From: Leifsonia shinshuensis
GTDB taxonomy: Bacteria > Actinomycetota > Actinomycetes > Actinomycetales > Microbacteriaceae
Reading direction: 5' to 3'
Assembly: GCF_031456835.1 (NCBI RefSeq)
Contig: NZ_JAVDVK010000001.1
Span: forward strand, 3,534,001-3,598,000
DNA length: 64,000 bases
Shown here: positions 8,471 to 17,070 of the stretch, piece after piece
Position numbering within the stretch: the stretch's first letter is position 1
Layout: every line of letters starts with the position of its first letter
Position numbers and translations under genes: made by a program
Notes under the pieces: model-generated
Seen by the model: only the letters and a program-made list of their open reading frames with translations
What the model was told of the DNA's origin: nothing
The model's database searches: none

Positions 8471-9669
8471 GCGCCGTCCTGGTCGTCAACAGCGGCTCGT
8501 CGTCGTTCAAGTACCAGCTGATCGACAGCGAGAGCGAGGAGTCGCTGGCCTCCGGCCTGGTGGAGCGGATCGGGGAGCAGAACGGTCGGACGACCCACCG
8601 CGGGCCGAACGGCACCACGGAACGCACCCTGGAGATCCCCGACCACACGGCCGGCTTCCGCGCCATGCTGGACGCCTTCGCCGCCGAGGGGCCGAGCCTC
8701 GACGAGAACCCGCTGGATGCGGTGGGCCACCGGGTGGTGCACGGCGGCAAGCGCTTCTTCGAGCCGACCATCGTGACGCCTCTCGTGGAGATCAACATCG
8801 AGGACCTCTCCGACTTGGCGCCGCTGCACAACCCGGCCAACCTGCAGGGCATCCGCGCCGCGAAGAAGGCGTTCCCGGACGTGCCGCACGTGGCCGTCTT
8901 CGACACCGCCTTCCACCAGACCCTCGCGCCCGAGGCCTACACCTACGCGATCGACGCGGGTCTCGCGGAGCGGCACCGGGTTCGGCGCTACGGGTTCCAC
9001 GGCACCTCGCACAAGTACGTCTCGGAGACCGCCGCGGCGTTCCTCGGCCGTCCGCTCTCCGACCTGCGCCAGATCGTGCTGCACCTGGGAAACGGGGCGT
9101 CCGCCTGCGCGATCGACGGCGGCCGCTCGGTGGAGACGTCGATGGGCATGACGCCTCTCGAGGGACTGGTGATGGGGACGCGGTCCGGCGACCTCGACCC
9201 CGCCGTCCTCGTGCATCTTGCGCGCCGCGCCCAGCTGTCGACAGACGACCTGGACGAGCTCCTCAACCGCCGCAGCGGCCTGCTCGGCCTCTCCGGCCGC
9301 GGTGACATGCGCGACGTTCGGCAGGCCGCGGGGCGCGGTGACGAGCGGGCCCGCCTCGCTCTGGACGTGACCGTGCACCGGCTCAAGCACTACATCGGCG
9401 CCTACACCGCGCTGCTCGGCGGCCTCGACGTGCTGACGTTCACCGCCGGCGTCGGAGAGAACGACGCGGCGCTGCGCGCGGAGGTGCTCACCGGGCTCGA
9501 GGTGCTCGGCATCCGGCTGGACCCCGAACGCAATGCGAGCGCCTCACGCGAGGCGCGCGTCATCTCGGCCGACGACTCCCGGGTCACCGTGCTGGTGGTG
9601 CCCACCGACGAGGAGCTGGAGATCTCCCGGCAGTCGCTGCAGGCCGTCCGGGAGTCGACCGGGAGCTGA
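8467..9669 (+). CDS. ackA: Acetate kinase
   Basis: Interconverts acetyl phosphate plus ADP with acetate plus ATP, completing the Pta-AckA pathway in the cytosol. At 400 residues it has normal family length. Signatures visible are VLVVNSGSSSFKYQL at the N terminus, the histidine of GHRVVHGG, FDTAFHQTL, YGFHGTSHKYV, the ATP-site HLGNGAS and the C-terminal FTAGVGEND. The start ATG 8467 overlaps the pta stop. It is followed by a 12-bp gap and a new ribosome site for the lipoprotein cluster, which may be read through from this operon. Confidence 0.98.
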   Translation: MSAVLVVNSGSSSFKYQLIDSESEESLASGLVERIGEQNGRTTHRGPNGTTERTLEIPDHTAGFRAMLDAFAAEGPSLDENPLDAVGHRVVHGGKRFFEPTIVTPLVEINIEDLSDLAPLHNPANLQGIRAAKKAFPDVPHVAVFDTAFHQTLAPEAYTYAIDAGLAERHRVRRYGFHGTSHKYVSETAAAFLGRPLSDLRQIVLHLGNGASACAIDGGRSVETSMGMTPLEGLVMGTRSGDLDPAVLVHLARRAQLSTDDLDELLNRRSGLLGLSGRGDMRDVRQAAGRGDERARLALDVTVHRLKHYIGAYTALLGGLDVLTFTAGVGENDAALRAEVLTGLEVLGIRLDPERNASASREARVISADDSRVTVLVVPTDEELEISRQSLQAVRESTGS

Positions 9670-9681
9670 CAGGAGCGTGCC

Positions 9682-11043
9682 ATGCGGCGACGACGCGGCG
9701 AGGGCGGGATGCAGCGGGCGCTGCACCGGTTCCATCGCGCCCGCCGCGCCTCCCTCCGCGCGATGCTGGCGGCGCTCGTCGCGCTCCCGCTGCTGGTCGT
9801 CTCCGCGCTCACGGGATGCACGGCTCCGGTGAGCGGCGCCGGCGCCCACTTCGTCACCCCACCGCTCGTGCGGTACAGCGCGGTCCTCTGGCCGGTGCCG
9901 CTCCAGCTGGTCGGTGCGGAGCCCGGAGCCCGGCTGCGCCTGACCGCACGGCTGGTGACCAGACACGGCACCTGGACGTCGGCGGCAACCTACACCGTCC
10001 CGCCGACCGGGACGCTCGACCTCGCCCGGGCGAAGCCGCAGTTCGCGCCCTTCACCGAGCCGGACTCCGCCGGGCTGTTCTGGTCGCTGCGGGGGCCGCG
10101 CATCCCCGCCGACGACGCCGCCCGGCAGTGGATGCTCGACACCCTCCACCTCACGCTCACCGCCTCCGACGGCGAACGCGTCGTGGCCTCCCGCCGCTTC
10201 GAGCTCCAGGGGCTGGCCGCCGCCCAGTCGGTGCGGACGCTCTACACGCGTGACCTCCGCCCGCTGATCGATCCCCGCCTTCCGCACCAGACGCACGAGG
10301 ACGTGGCCCTCGGCACCTTCTTCAGCGCGGCGACGCTGGAGCATCCGAAGACCCCGGCCGTGCTCATGTTCGACGACGCGACTCCAGGGGCGTCCGCCGA
10401 GTACGCGGCGCCGCTGATGGCGCAGTTCGGCGCGTCGGTACTCCGCATCCCGGTGACGCCCGCCAGCGACGGCATCCGCTCGACGGGCATCATCTCGGCC
10501 GCGACCGTCCAGGCCGTCTTCGACTGGATGGCGCAGCGTCCCGACATCCAGCGAAACCGCGTGTTCGTCTACGGCACCGGGGCGGGCGAGCAGCTGGCGG
10601 TCTGGGCTGCGACCCGGTTCCCGTCGCGCGTGCACGGCGTGTTCGTGGCGGCAGGCACCCCCGCGCTGCTCTGCCTTCCCGGCACCCGCGTGCCGCCGGC
10701 GTTCGAGGGTTCGGCCGGGCTGCCGTGCCTGGACGACGCCCGCACCGTCGTCCCGTCGACCGTCCCTCCGCTCGACGGCGTGGAGGGCCCGGTCGTGATG
10801 GCGTGCGGAGAGAGCGACACCGTCCTCCCCAGCGCCTGCGACTGGCAGCGCGTGCTCGCCGCGACCCGCCTCGCGCGGCCGGGCGACGCGGTGGTCTACG
10901 CGGGCGGCGCCGGGCATGCCGTCTCCGTCCCTCCGGGGCTCCCGATCGGCCTGCCCGCGGCCGGCGGCCAGCCGACCGAGAAGGGCCGCATCGCGTTCTG
11001 GAACGCGGTCGGCCGTGCGCTGCTCCAGGCGGACCTCGGATGA
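9682..11043 (+). CDS. Lipoprotein with acyl-CoA thioesterase/BAAT-like fold, copy 1 (nucleophile lost)
   Basis: A 453-residue exported lipoprotein: basic N terminus, hydrophobic segment and lipobox SALTGC, with the lipidated Cys near residue 46. An N-terminal beta domain (about 50-190) resembles the acyl-CoA thioesterase/bile acid-CoA:amino acid N-acyltransferase N domain, followed by an alpha/beta-hydrolase domain. The nucleophile elbow reads YGTGAGEQ, so the expected Ser/Cys is Gly at about residue 300; the Asp (CGESDT) and His (GGAGHAV) positions remain. It is therefore probably not a hydrolase of the standard type. AGGAG lies six bases before ATG 9682. First of three overlapping paralogues. 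Confidence 0.8.
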   Translation: MRRRRGEGGMQRALHRFHRARRASLRAMLAALVALPLLVVSALTGCTAPVSGAGAHFVTPPLVRYSAVLWPVPLQLVGAEPGARLRLTARLVTRHGTWTSAATYTVPPTGTLDLARAKPQFAPFTEPDSAGLFWSLRGPRIPADDAARQWMLDTLHLTLTASDGERVVASRRFELQGLAAAQSVRTLYTRDLRPLIDPRLPHQTHEDVALGTFFSAATLEHPKTPAVLMFDDATPGASAEYAAPLMAQFGASVLRIPVTPASDGIRSTGIISAATVQAVFDWMAQRPDIQRNRVFVYGTGAGEQLAVWAATRFPSRVHGVFVAAGTPALLCLPGTRVPPAFEGSAGLPCLDDARTVVPSTVPPLDGVEGPVVMACGESDTVLPSACDWQRVLAATRLARPGDAVVYAGGAGHAVSVPPGLPIGLPAAGGQPTEKGRIAFWNAVGRALLQADLG

Positions 11044-12341
11044 CCGGCCGCGGCGTCGCCCGCCTGGTCCGCACCGTCGCCGTGGCGGTCGCGGCGGCGC
11101 TCCTGGTGTCGGCGTGCAGCGCGGGCGCCACCCGCGGCGGGGCGCGGTTCGTCTTCAGCCGCAGCGGGGACGCGGTCACCGCGCCGGTCGCCATCCAGCT
11201 CGCCGGCCTCGAGCCCGGGCATCCGGTCGTCGTGACAGCCAGCGCCCGCACGGTCACGGGCTGGTACTCGTCACAGGCCGTCTACGCCGTCCCGCCGGAC
11301 GGACGGGTGCGCCTGTGGTCGCAGGAGCCGCTCGCCGCGCCGTTCCCGCAGGCCGACGGGACCGGGCTGCTCTGGAGCCTGACCGGTCCGTCCATGAGCC
11401 AGCAGCAGCTGGAGCAGCAGTGGGTGTACCGCGGCATGGAGGTGCAGTTCACGGCGGAGCAGGACGGCCGTCCCGTCGCGTCGGCGCCCCTGCACCGGGC
11501 CGCGCTCGCCGCGGGGACCATCGACCGGGACGTGCTCGGAAGCGACCTCATCGGCTCGGGCGACCCCGACGCCTCCGCCATCGCCCCGACCGCCCGCGTC
11601 GGCGCCCTGGTCGAGCCGGTGCCGACGCCGGTGGATCTGCGCCCGGGCGTCATCGTGATCGACGGGGACGACGGGGGAGCGGCAGGCCCGTTCGCCGCGC
11701 GGACGATCGCCTCGGCGGGCTTCCCGGTGGTCGTGCTCCCGGCGTTCGTGCCGGCCGGGCAGATCCCCGGCTCCGCCGCCCTGTCCGTGGAGACCTTCGA
11801 CGCGGTCCTGAGCTGGTTCTCGACCCTGCCGACCGTCGACGAGGACCGCATCTTCGTCTACGGCACGGGCCGGGCGTCGTCGCTGGCCCTCTGGTTCGCG
11901 GCGAACGACCCCTCCCGCATCCACGGCGCCTTCGCCGCGAGCGGCGCGACCGCGCTGCAGTGCACCTCCGCGGCGGGCAGCCCGCTGCTGATCGAGCACG
12001 GACGTGCGCTGCCGTGCGCCAACCCGGAGCGGACCATCGCGGGGACGGACATCCTGCCGCTGCAGCGCATCCCCGGTCCGTTGGTGCTCGCCTGCGGGAC
12101 GGCGGACCGCCTGCTGCCGACGGCGTGCGATTGGGCGCGCGCGGGCGAGTCGGTCCGCGGCAGCGTGGACGGCGACGCCTTCCTCTACGCGGACGGCGCC
12201 GGGCACGACGTGGCCACGCCGCCGCTGCTGCCCATCGGGCTGAGCGACCAGTCTCCGGGCGTCGCCCAGGCGACGGAGCGGGCCCGCGTGGCGTTCTGGA
12301 CGCTGATCGTGGGCAAGCTGGCGGGGGCGATCCGCCCATGA
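11040..12341 (+). CDS. Lipoprotein with acyl-CoA thioesterase/BAAT-like fold, copy 2 (nucleophile lost)
   Basis: A 433-residue paralogue of the preceding gene with lipobox LLVSAC (Cys near residue 25). It has the same order: short spacer, beta-rich N domain (RFVFSRSGDAVTAPVAIQLA), alpha/beta-hydrolase domain with VYGTGRASSLALW at the elbow, then CGTADRLLPTACDW and GAGHDVATPP. The nucleophile position is Gly at about residue 277, while Asp and His candidates are kept. The start ATG overlaps the stop of copy 1 (ATGA at 11040) and its own stop overlaps copy 3, so all three are made together, probably in fixed proportion, at the outer face of the membrane. Confidence 0.8.
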   Translation: MTGRGVARLVRTVAVAVAAALLVSACSAGATRGGARFVFSRSGDAVTAPVAIQLAGLEPGHPVVVTASARTVTGWYSSQAVYAVPPDGRVRLWSQEPLAAPFPQADGTGLLWSLTGPSMSQQQLEQQWVYRGMEVQFTAEQDGRPVASAPLHRAALAAGTIDRDVLGSDLIGSGDPDASAIAPTARVGALVEPVPTPVDLRPGVIVIDGDDGGAAGPFAARTIASAGFPVVVLPAFVPAGQIPGSAALSVETFDAVLSWFSTLPTVDEDRIFVYGTGRASSLALWFAANDPSRIHGAFAASGATALQCTSAAGSPLLIEHGRALPCANPERTIAGTDILPLQRIPGPLVLACGTADRLLPTACDWARAGESVRGSVDGDAFLYADGAGHDVATPPLLPIGLSDQSPGVAQATERARVAFWTLIVGKLAGAIRP

Positions 12342-13567
12342 GGCGGGCAGCGGCTGTGCTCGCGGCGCTGGCGATGGTGCTCGGCGCCCTGGTGGGGTGC
12401 GGTCAGACGCCCACCGCCGTCGGTCCCCGGTTCCAGATCAGCGAGGAGCCCAGCGGGGTCTGGGAGCCCATCCACGTGCGCGTCGTCGCACTCCCGCCCG
12501 GGGCGCGGGTGACGGTCCGCGCGGCGGCGCAGGTGGGCGCCGACTGGACGTCGCAGGCGACGTACCTCGTCCCCGCCTCGGGGATCGTCGACCTCGACAC
12601 CGAGGCGCCGATCGAGGCGCCGTTCACCGGACCGGACGGGATGGGGCTGTTCTGGTCGCTCGGCACCGCCTCCGGGGCGTCGGCGACCTCGTCGCAGCAG
12701 TGGGGCGGCGCCAGCGTGTCCATCGACCTCGACGCCCTCGTCGACGGCCGGCGTGTGGCGGCGCGCCGCATCCACCGCGTCGGCCTCACCTCCGTCGCGC
12801 CGTCGCGCGCCGTCTTCGACGACGGGATCACGGGAGACTTCTTCGAGCCGCGCCGGTCGTCGCCGGCTCCGCGGCCCGCGGTGCTGGTGCTCGACGGCAC
12901 CGACCCGGGCGCCCCGACCGGCGTGCTCGCCGCATCCACCCTGGCCGCGATGGGCTACCCGGCACTCGCCTTCTCGACCTACGGGTCGGCGGGCGAGCTG
13001 AACGTCGTCCGCACCCTGCCCGCCGAGCGCGTGGTGGCGGCCCTCAACTGGCTGCGGTCGCAGCCGGGCGTCGACGGACGGCGCGTGACGGTCTTCGGCA
13101 CGTCCCGTGGGGCGCAGCTGGCACTGTGGACCGCCGTGGCGCATCCCGAACTCGTCTACGGGGCGATCGCCCCCGCCGGGACCACCGGCCTGGTCTGCCC
13201 GTCGCCCGTGCCGGGACCGGCGGTCACGGTCGGCGGCGCCTGGGTGCCGTGCGTGAGCGGCACGCGGGACCCGACGGCGGCCTCCGTGCTCGATCTCACC
13301 CGCATCCGCGGACCGGTCGTGCTCGGCTGCGCCGGGCAGGACGAGCAGCTCGACGACGCGTGCGAGTGGATGGACGCGGCGGCCGAGGTGCGGCCGCCGC
13401 ACGGGGGCGACGCCTACGTGCGGGCCCCGGATGCGACCCACCTGTTCTACGTGCCGCCGTACACCCCGCTGTACCTGCCTCCGCCGCCCGCGGCGCAGGC
13501 GACGGAGGACGCCCGGGTGACGCTGTGGTCGGCCATCGCGCGGGCCTTGGACGTACGCGGTCCCTGA
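12338..13567 (+). CDS. Lipoprotein with acyl-CoA thioesterase/BAAT-like fold, copy 3 (nucleophile Ser kept)
   Basis: A 409-residue third paralogue, lipobox GALVGC (Cys near residue 21). The elbow here is FGTSRGAQLALW with Ser at about residue 256, a standard GxSxG; Asp (GCAGQDEQLDDA) and His (DATHLFYVPP) follow. This is the only copy that could be a classical serine hydrolase or acyltransferase. CoA esters are not expected outside the membrane, so the true substrate is likely an envelope ester or amide (inference). ATGA overlap with copy 2 at 12338. An active enzyme with two inactive homologues suggests a complex or substrate-binding partners. Confidence 0.82.
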   Translation: MRRAAAVLAALAMVLGALVGCGQTPTAVGPRFQISEEPSGVWEPIHVRVVALPPGARVTVRAAAQVGADWTSQATYLVPASGIVDLDTEAPIEAPFTGPDGMGLFWSLGTASGASATSSQQWGGASVSIDLDALVDGRRVAARRIHRVGLTSVAPSRAVFDDGITGDFFEPRRSSPAPRPAVLVLDGTDPGAPTGVLAASTLAAMGYPALAFSTYGSAGELNVVRTLPAERVVAALNWLRSQPGVDGRRVTVFGTSRGAQLALWTAVAHPELVYGAIAPAGTTGLVCPSPVPGPAVTVGGAWVPCVSGTRDPTAASVLDLTRIRGPVVLGCAGQDEQLDDACEWMDAAAEVRPPHGGDAYVRAPDATHLFYVPPYTPLYLPPPPAAQATEDARVTLWSAIARALDVRGP

Positions 13568-13602
13568 GCGTCCGCTCCCACCCGAATGTCGGCGGCGACA
13601 AG

Positions 13603-13608
13603 TAGCAT
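13603..13608 (+). promoter_or_regulatory. -10 element of a leaderless dnaX transcript
   Basis: TAGCAT, then six bases, then the GTG start of dnaX at 13615. No ribosome-binding site is seen between them. Confidence 0.55.
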
Positions 13609-13614
13609 GTGTGA

Positions 13615-16263
13615 GTGGTAACCGCCCTGTATCGCCGCTATCGGCCCGACACCTTCGCCGAGATGATCGGCCAGTCCCAGGTGACGGAGCCGCTGATGAC
13701 CGCGCTGCGCACCAATCGGGTCAACCACGCCTATCTTTTCTCGGGTCCGCGCGGCTGCGGCAAGACGACGTCCGCCCGCATCCTGGCGCGCTGCCTCAAC
13801 TGCGCCGAGGGCCCGACCGACACCCCCTGCGGGAAGTGCGCGAGCTGCATCGAGCTCAGCCGCGACGGCGGGGGCTCGCTCGACGTCGTCGAGATCGACG
13901 CGGCCAGCCACAACGGCGTCGACGACGCGCGCGACATCCGCGAGCGGGCGATCTTCGCCCCGGCCCGCGACCGCTACAAGATCTTCATCCTCGACGAGGC
14001 GCACATGGTCACGCCGCAGGGCTTCAACGCTCTGCTCAAGATCGTGGAGGAGCCGCCGGAGCACGTGAAGTTCATCTTCGCGACCACCGAGCCCGAGAAG
14101 GTGATCGGCACCATCCGGTCGCGCACCCACCACTACCCGTTCCGGCTGGTGCCCCCCGCGCAGATGCTCGAGTACGTGCAGAGCCTGTGCGACAGCGAGG
14201 GCATGACGGTCGCGCCCGGAGTGCTCCCGCTCGTCGTCCGCGCGGGCGGCGGCTCGCCCCGCGACACCCTGTCGCTTCTCGACCAACTGATGGCCGGCTC
14301 CGAGGGCAGCGCGATCGAGTACGAGCGTGCGGTCGCCCTCCTCGGCTATACCCACGCCGCCCTGCTCGACGAGGTCATCGACGCGATCGCGGCACGGGAT
14401 GCAGCGGGCGCGTTCGCGGCGGTCGACCGCGTCATCCAGACCGGACAGGACCCGCGGCGCTTCGTCGAAGACCTGCTCGAGCGGCTGCGCGACCTCATCG
14501 TCGTGGCGGCGACCAGCGTCGAAGGGGCCGCGGCGGTGCTGCGCGGGGTCCCGCAGGACGAGCTCGACCGGATGGGCGTGCAGGCCATGAAGTTCGGCGC
14601 CGCCGAGCTGAGCCGTTCGGCCGACATCGTCAACGCCGCCCTCACGGAGATGACCGGCGCCACGTCGCCGCGCCTCCACCTCGAACTCATGATCGCCCGC
14701 GTGCTCGTCCCGTCGAGCGACGAGAGCGAGCGCGGCGCGCTAGCCCGCGTCGAGCGGCTGGAGCGCCGGGTCGGCGTCAGCGACGCGGTCGGCGCCGAGC
14801 GTGCGGCGGGTGTGGAGCGCGCCGAGCGGGCGGCTGCGCCCGCCGAGCGCGCGGTCCCTGCGCGGGCGCCGGAGCGTCCGGCCGCCGCACGGCCGGCAGC
14901 GGCCGCTCCGTCTGCTCCGGCTGCTCCCGCAGAGCCTGCCGCCGCGGCCGAGCGTGCGAGCGCGCCTGCCGTCGCGCCGGCTGCCGATGCGCCTTCGCCC
15001 GCTGCAACCGCGCCGAACGCCGGTCCCGCAGAGGGTGCGGGGTCCGACACATCACGCGATTCCGAGCCGGCAGCGACCGCCGACGTCGTCCGCGCCGCGG
15101 AGGCCGCACGCGCCGCCGCCGCGCCGGTCGGGCCGGTGACCACGCAGCAGGTCAAGGACTCGTGGCCGCAGATCCTCGACGCCGTCCAGAAGGCCAAGCG
15201 CAGCGCGTGGATGGTCGTCTTCACCGCTCAGGTGCGCTCGCTCAACGACGACGTGCTCACGCTGTCGTTCCCGAGCGACAACGACGTGCAGAGCTTCCGG
15301 CAGCCCGACGCGGGCGGAGCGCCCGGTGTCAGCGAGTACCTGCGCCAGGCGATCGTCGAGGTGCTCGGCATCCGCGTCAAGTTCATCGCGCGCGCCGACT
15401 CGGCTCCGGGATCCGGCGGTTCGCCGCGTCCGTCTGCCGGTGCGCCCTCCGCTCCGACCGCCGAGACCTGGCCGGGCGCCGACGCAGCGGCGCCGGCCGC
15501 CGCGCCGTCGTCGGCTGCGCCTGCGCCGTCCGGTACTCCCACCGCCGCACCTGCGCCCGCGGGAGCCGCTCGTGCCGCGTCCGGCTCCGCCCCGTCGCGC
15601 GGTGCGGATCGCGCGGCCGCGGCGCCTGCGGCCGCGACTCCTTCGGTCGCGACTCCTTCGGTCGCGACTCCGGCTTCCGCCGCCGGGTCCGCCCCGGTCG
15701 AGGCCGCCGTCGTCACCGAGTGGGCGACGGTCGCCATCCCGTCGTCGGCCGCCGACGAGGCGCAGACGGCCATCGCGACGACCGCGGCCGTCGTGACGCT
15801 CGAGCGCCCCGCGCCGGCCGCCGCACCCGCGGTCGTCGCCCCCGCTCCGGCTGCGACGACGACGCCGACGCCCGCCGTCGCGCCCACCCGTGCGCCGTCC
15901 GCCGACGAGCCACCCTTCGACGACGTCCCGCCGCCGGAGACCGAGCCGCCGTTCGAACCGCCGGTGCCGGAGGAGCCCGCCGGCGACTGGGCCGCCGCCC
16001 CGACGCCCGGCGCGACGCCGTCCGCCGGCCCGGCTGCCGCCGCGCCGCCCGCCTCGTCGCCCTCCGCTCCTGCGTCGCCGTCCTCCGCGGACCGCTCCGC
16101 CGCCGGCGCCCGCGGCGCGCGCCCGGCCTCGGCCCCCGCCGCGGGGTCGCGCACCCCGACCTTCCAGCAGCCGCAGCGCTACGGCGAGGCGGTGGTGCGC
16201 GAGATCCTCGGCGCCACCTTCATCGAGGAGCAGCCCGCGCCTCCGACCCCGGGGATGAGGTAA
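13615..16263 (+). CDS. dnaX: DNA polymerase III subunit gamma/tau
   Basis: Clamp-loader ATPase of the replication holoenzyme. Its 882 residues begin MVTALYRRYRPDTFAEMIGQ. Walker A is GPRGCGKTT (residues 44-52), the zinc module has Cys 63, 72, 75 and 78, Walker B is ILDEAH near 127 and sensor 1 is FATTEPEKV. After about residue 370 comes a very long Ala/Pro-rich linker, with a short folded stretch at about 505-600 (QVKDSWPQILDAVQKAKRSA). The linker contains a tandem 15-base repeat around 15635-15670. GTG 13615 lacks a ribosome site and follows a -10 by six bases. There is no obvious A-rich slippery site for a gamma frameshift. recR follows after three bases. Confidence 0.96.
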   Translation: MVTALYRRYRPDTFAEMIGQSQVTEPLMTALRTNRVNHAYLFSGPRGCGKTTSARILARCLNCAEGPTDTPCGKCASCIELSRDGGGSLDVVEIDAASHNGVDDARDIRERAIFAPARDRYKIFILDEAHMVTPQGFNALLKIVEEPPEHVKFIFATTEPEKVIGTIRSRTHHYPFRLVPPAQMLEYVQSLCDSEGMTVAPGVLPLVVRAGGGSPRDTLSLLDQLMAGSEGSAIEYERAVALLGYTHAALLDEVIDAIAARDAAGAFAAVDRVIQTGQDPRRFVEDLLERLRDLIVVAATSVEGAAAVLRGVPQDELDRMGVQAMKFGAAELSRSADIVNAALTEMTGATSPRLHLELMIARVLVPSSDESERGALARVERLERRVGVSDAVGAERAAGVERAERAAAPAERAVPARAPERPAAARPAAAAPSAPAAPAEPAAAAERASAPAVAPAADAPSPAATAPNAGPAEGAGSDTSRDSEPAATADVVRAAEAARAAAAPVGPVTTQQVKDSWPQILDAVQKAKRSAWMVVFTAQVRSLNDDVLTLSFPSDNDVQSFRQPDAGGAPGVSEYLRQAIVEVLGIRVKFIARADSAPGSGGSPRPSAGAPSAPTAETWPGADAAAPAAAPSSAAPAPSGTPTAAPAPAGAARAASGSAPSRGADRAAAAPAAATPSVATPSVATPASAAGSAPVEAAVVTEWATVAIPSSAADEAQTAIATTAAVVTLERPAPAAAPAVVAPAPAATTTPTPAVAPTRAPSADEPPFDDVPPPETEPPFEPPVPEEPAGDWAAAPTPGATPSAGPAAAAPPASSPSAPASPSSADRSAAGARGARPASAPAAGSRTPTFQQPQRYGEAVVREILGATFIEEQPAPPTPGMR

Positions 16264-16266
16264 CCG

Positions 16267-16863
16267 GTGTACGAAGGCATCGTCCAGGAGCTGATCGACG
16301 AGCTCGGGCGGCTGCCGGGCATCGGCCCGAAGTCCGCCCAGCGCATCGCGTTCCACATCCTGCAGACCGAGACGTTCGACGTCACCCGGCTGGCGGAGGT
16401 GCTGCTCGAGGTGCGCGACAAGGTCCGGTTCTGCGAGATCTGCGGCAACGTGTCCGAGCAGGAGACCTGCTCGATCTGCCGCGACCCGCGCCGCACGCCG
16501 ACGCTGATCTGCGTCGTGGAGGAGGCGAAGGACGTCGTCGCGATCGAGCGCACCCGCGAGTTCCGCGGGCTGTACCACGTGCTCGGCGGGGCGATCAGCC
16601 CGATCGACGGCGTCGGACCGGACGACCTCCGCATCCGCCAGCTCATGCAGCGCCTGGCCGACGGCACGGTTCAGGAGGTCATCATCGCGACCGACCCGAA
16701 TCTCGAGGGCGAGGCGACCGCCACCTACCTCAGCCGCCTGCTCACGACGCTCGAGATCCGGGTCACCCGCCTGGCCTCCGGCCTCCCCGTCGGAGGCGAC
16801 CTGGAGTACGCCGACGAGGTCACCCTGGGCCGCGCGTTCGAGGGCCGCCGCCAGGTCTCCTGA
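16267..16863 (+). CDS. recR: Recombination protein RecR
   Basis: Works with RecO and RecF to load RecA at gaps. At 198 residues it has the full family length. Visible in order: helix-hairpin-helix [18 protein letters not shown] (residues 13-30), a Cys4 zinc finger [17 protein letters not shown] (about 57-73), and the Toprim domain ([18 protein letters not shown], with [15 protein letters not shown]). GTG start three bases after dnaX, the usual dnaX-recR pairing in bacteria. Confidence 0.97.
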   Translation: MYEGIVQELIDELGRLPGIGPKSAQRIAFHILQTETFDVTRLAEVLLEVRDKVRFCEICGNVSEQETCSICRDPRRTPTLICVVEEAKDVVAIERTREFRGLYHVLGGAISPIDGVGPDDLRIRQLMQRLADGTVQEVIIATDPNLEGEATATYLSRLLTTLEIRVTRLASGLPVGGDLEYADEVTLGRAFEGRRQVS

Positions 16864-16881
16864 CCCGCCCACCACCCGCTT

Positions 16882-16940
16882 CCACGATTTGGCACAAATC
16901 GCGGTTATCGGGCGGCCTTTCCCACGATTTGGCACAAATC
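16882..16940. repeat. Two direct copies of a palindromic 19-base element, 40 bp apart
   Basis: CCACGATTTGGCACAAATC occurs at 16882-16900 and again at 16922-16940. Inside each, GATTTG-GCA-CAAATC is a perfect inverted repeat. They lie between recR and lysC. This could be a double operator or a dispersed intergenic repeat; nothing nearby decides between them. Confidence 0.7.
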
Positions 16941-17037
16941 TTCACCGGCTTCGCGCCGTGAGCGGGGCATCATCGTCCACAGGAGGCGGGTTGTCCACAG
17001 GCGCTGTCACATAAGGGAACCGACATATCGCGGCCGG

Positions 17038-17043
17038 TAGGAT
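17038..17043 (+). promoter_or_regulatory. -10 element for lysC
   Basis: TAGGAT, about 27 bases before the lysC start chosen here. No clear -35 is seen. Confidence 0.45.
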
Positions 17044-17070
17044 GGGAAACCCGTGAGTTCAGGAGTGTCT

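Noticed and set aside
10916..12337. Long upstream extension of the third lipoprotein gene
   Set aside because: The extra sequence is frame-shifted lipoprotein 2; ATG 12338 starts a proper signal peptide with lipobox.
15600..15680. Tandem 15-base repeats, considered as a CRISPR-like or regulatory repeat
   Set aside because: They lie in frame in the Ala/Pro linker of DnaX, with no unique spacers; they only extend the low-complexity protein tail.
13615..16263. Programmed frameshift in dnaX producing a short gamma subunit
   Set aside because: No A-rich slippery heptamer followed by a stem was found.
13611..16961. A 1116-codon open frame on the plus strand overlapping dnaX and recR
   Set aside because: Its translation is Arg/Gly/Pro-rich noise from the second frame of high-GC DNA; the 13615 frame gives clear DnaX motifs and recR has its own frame.
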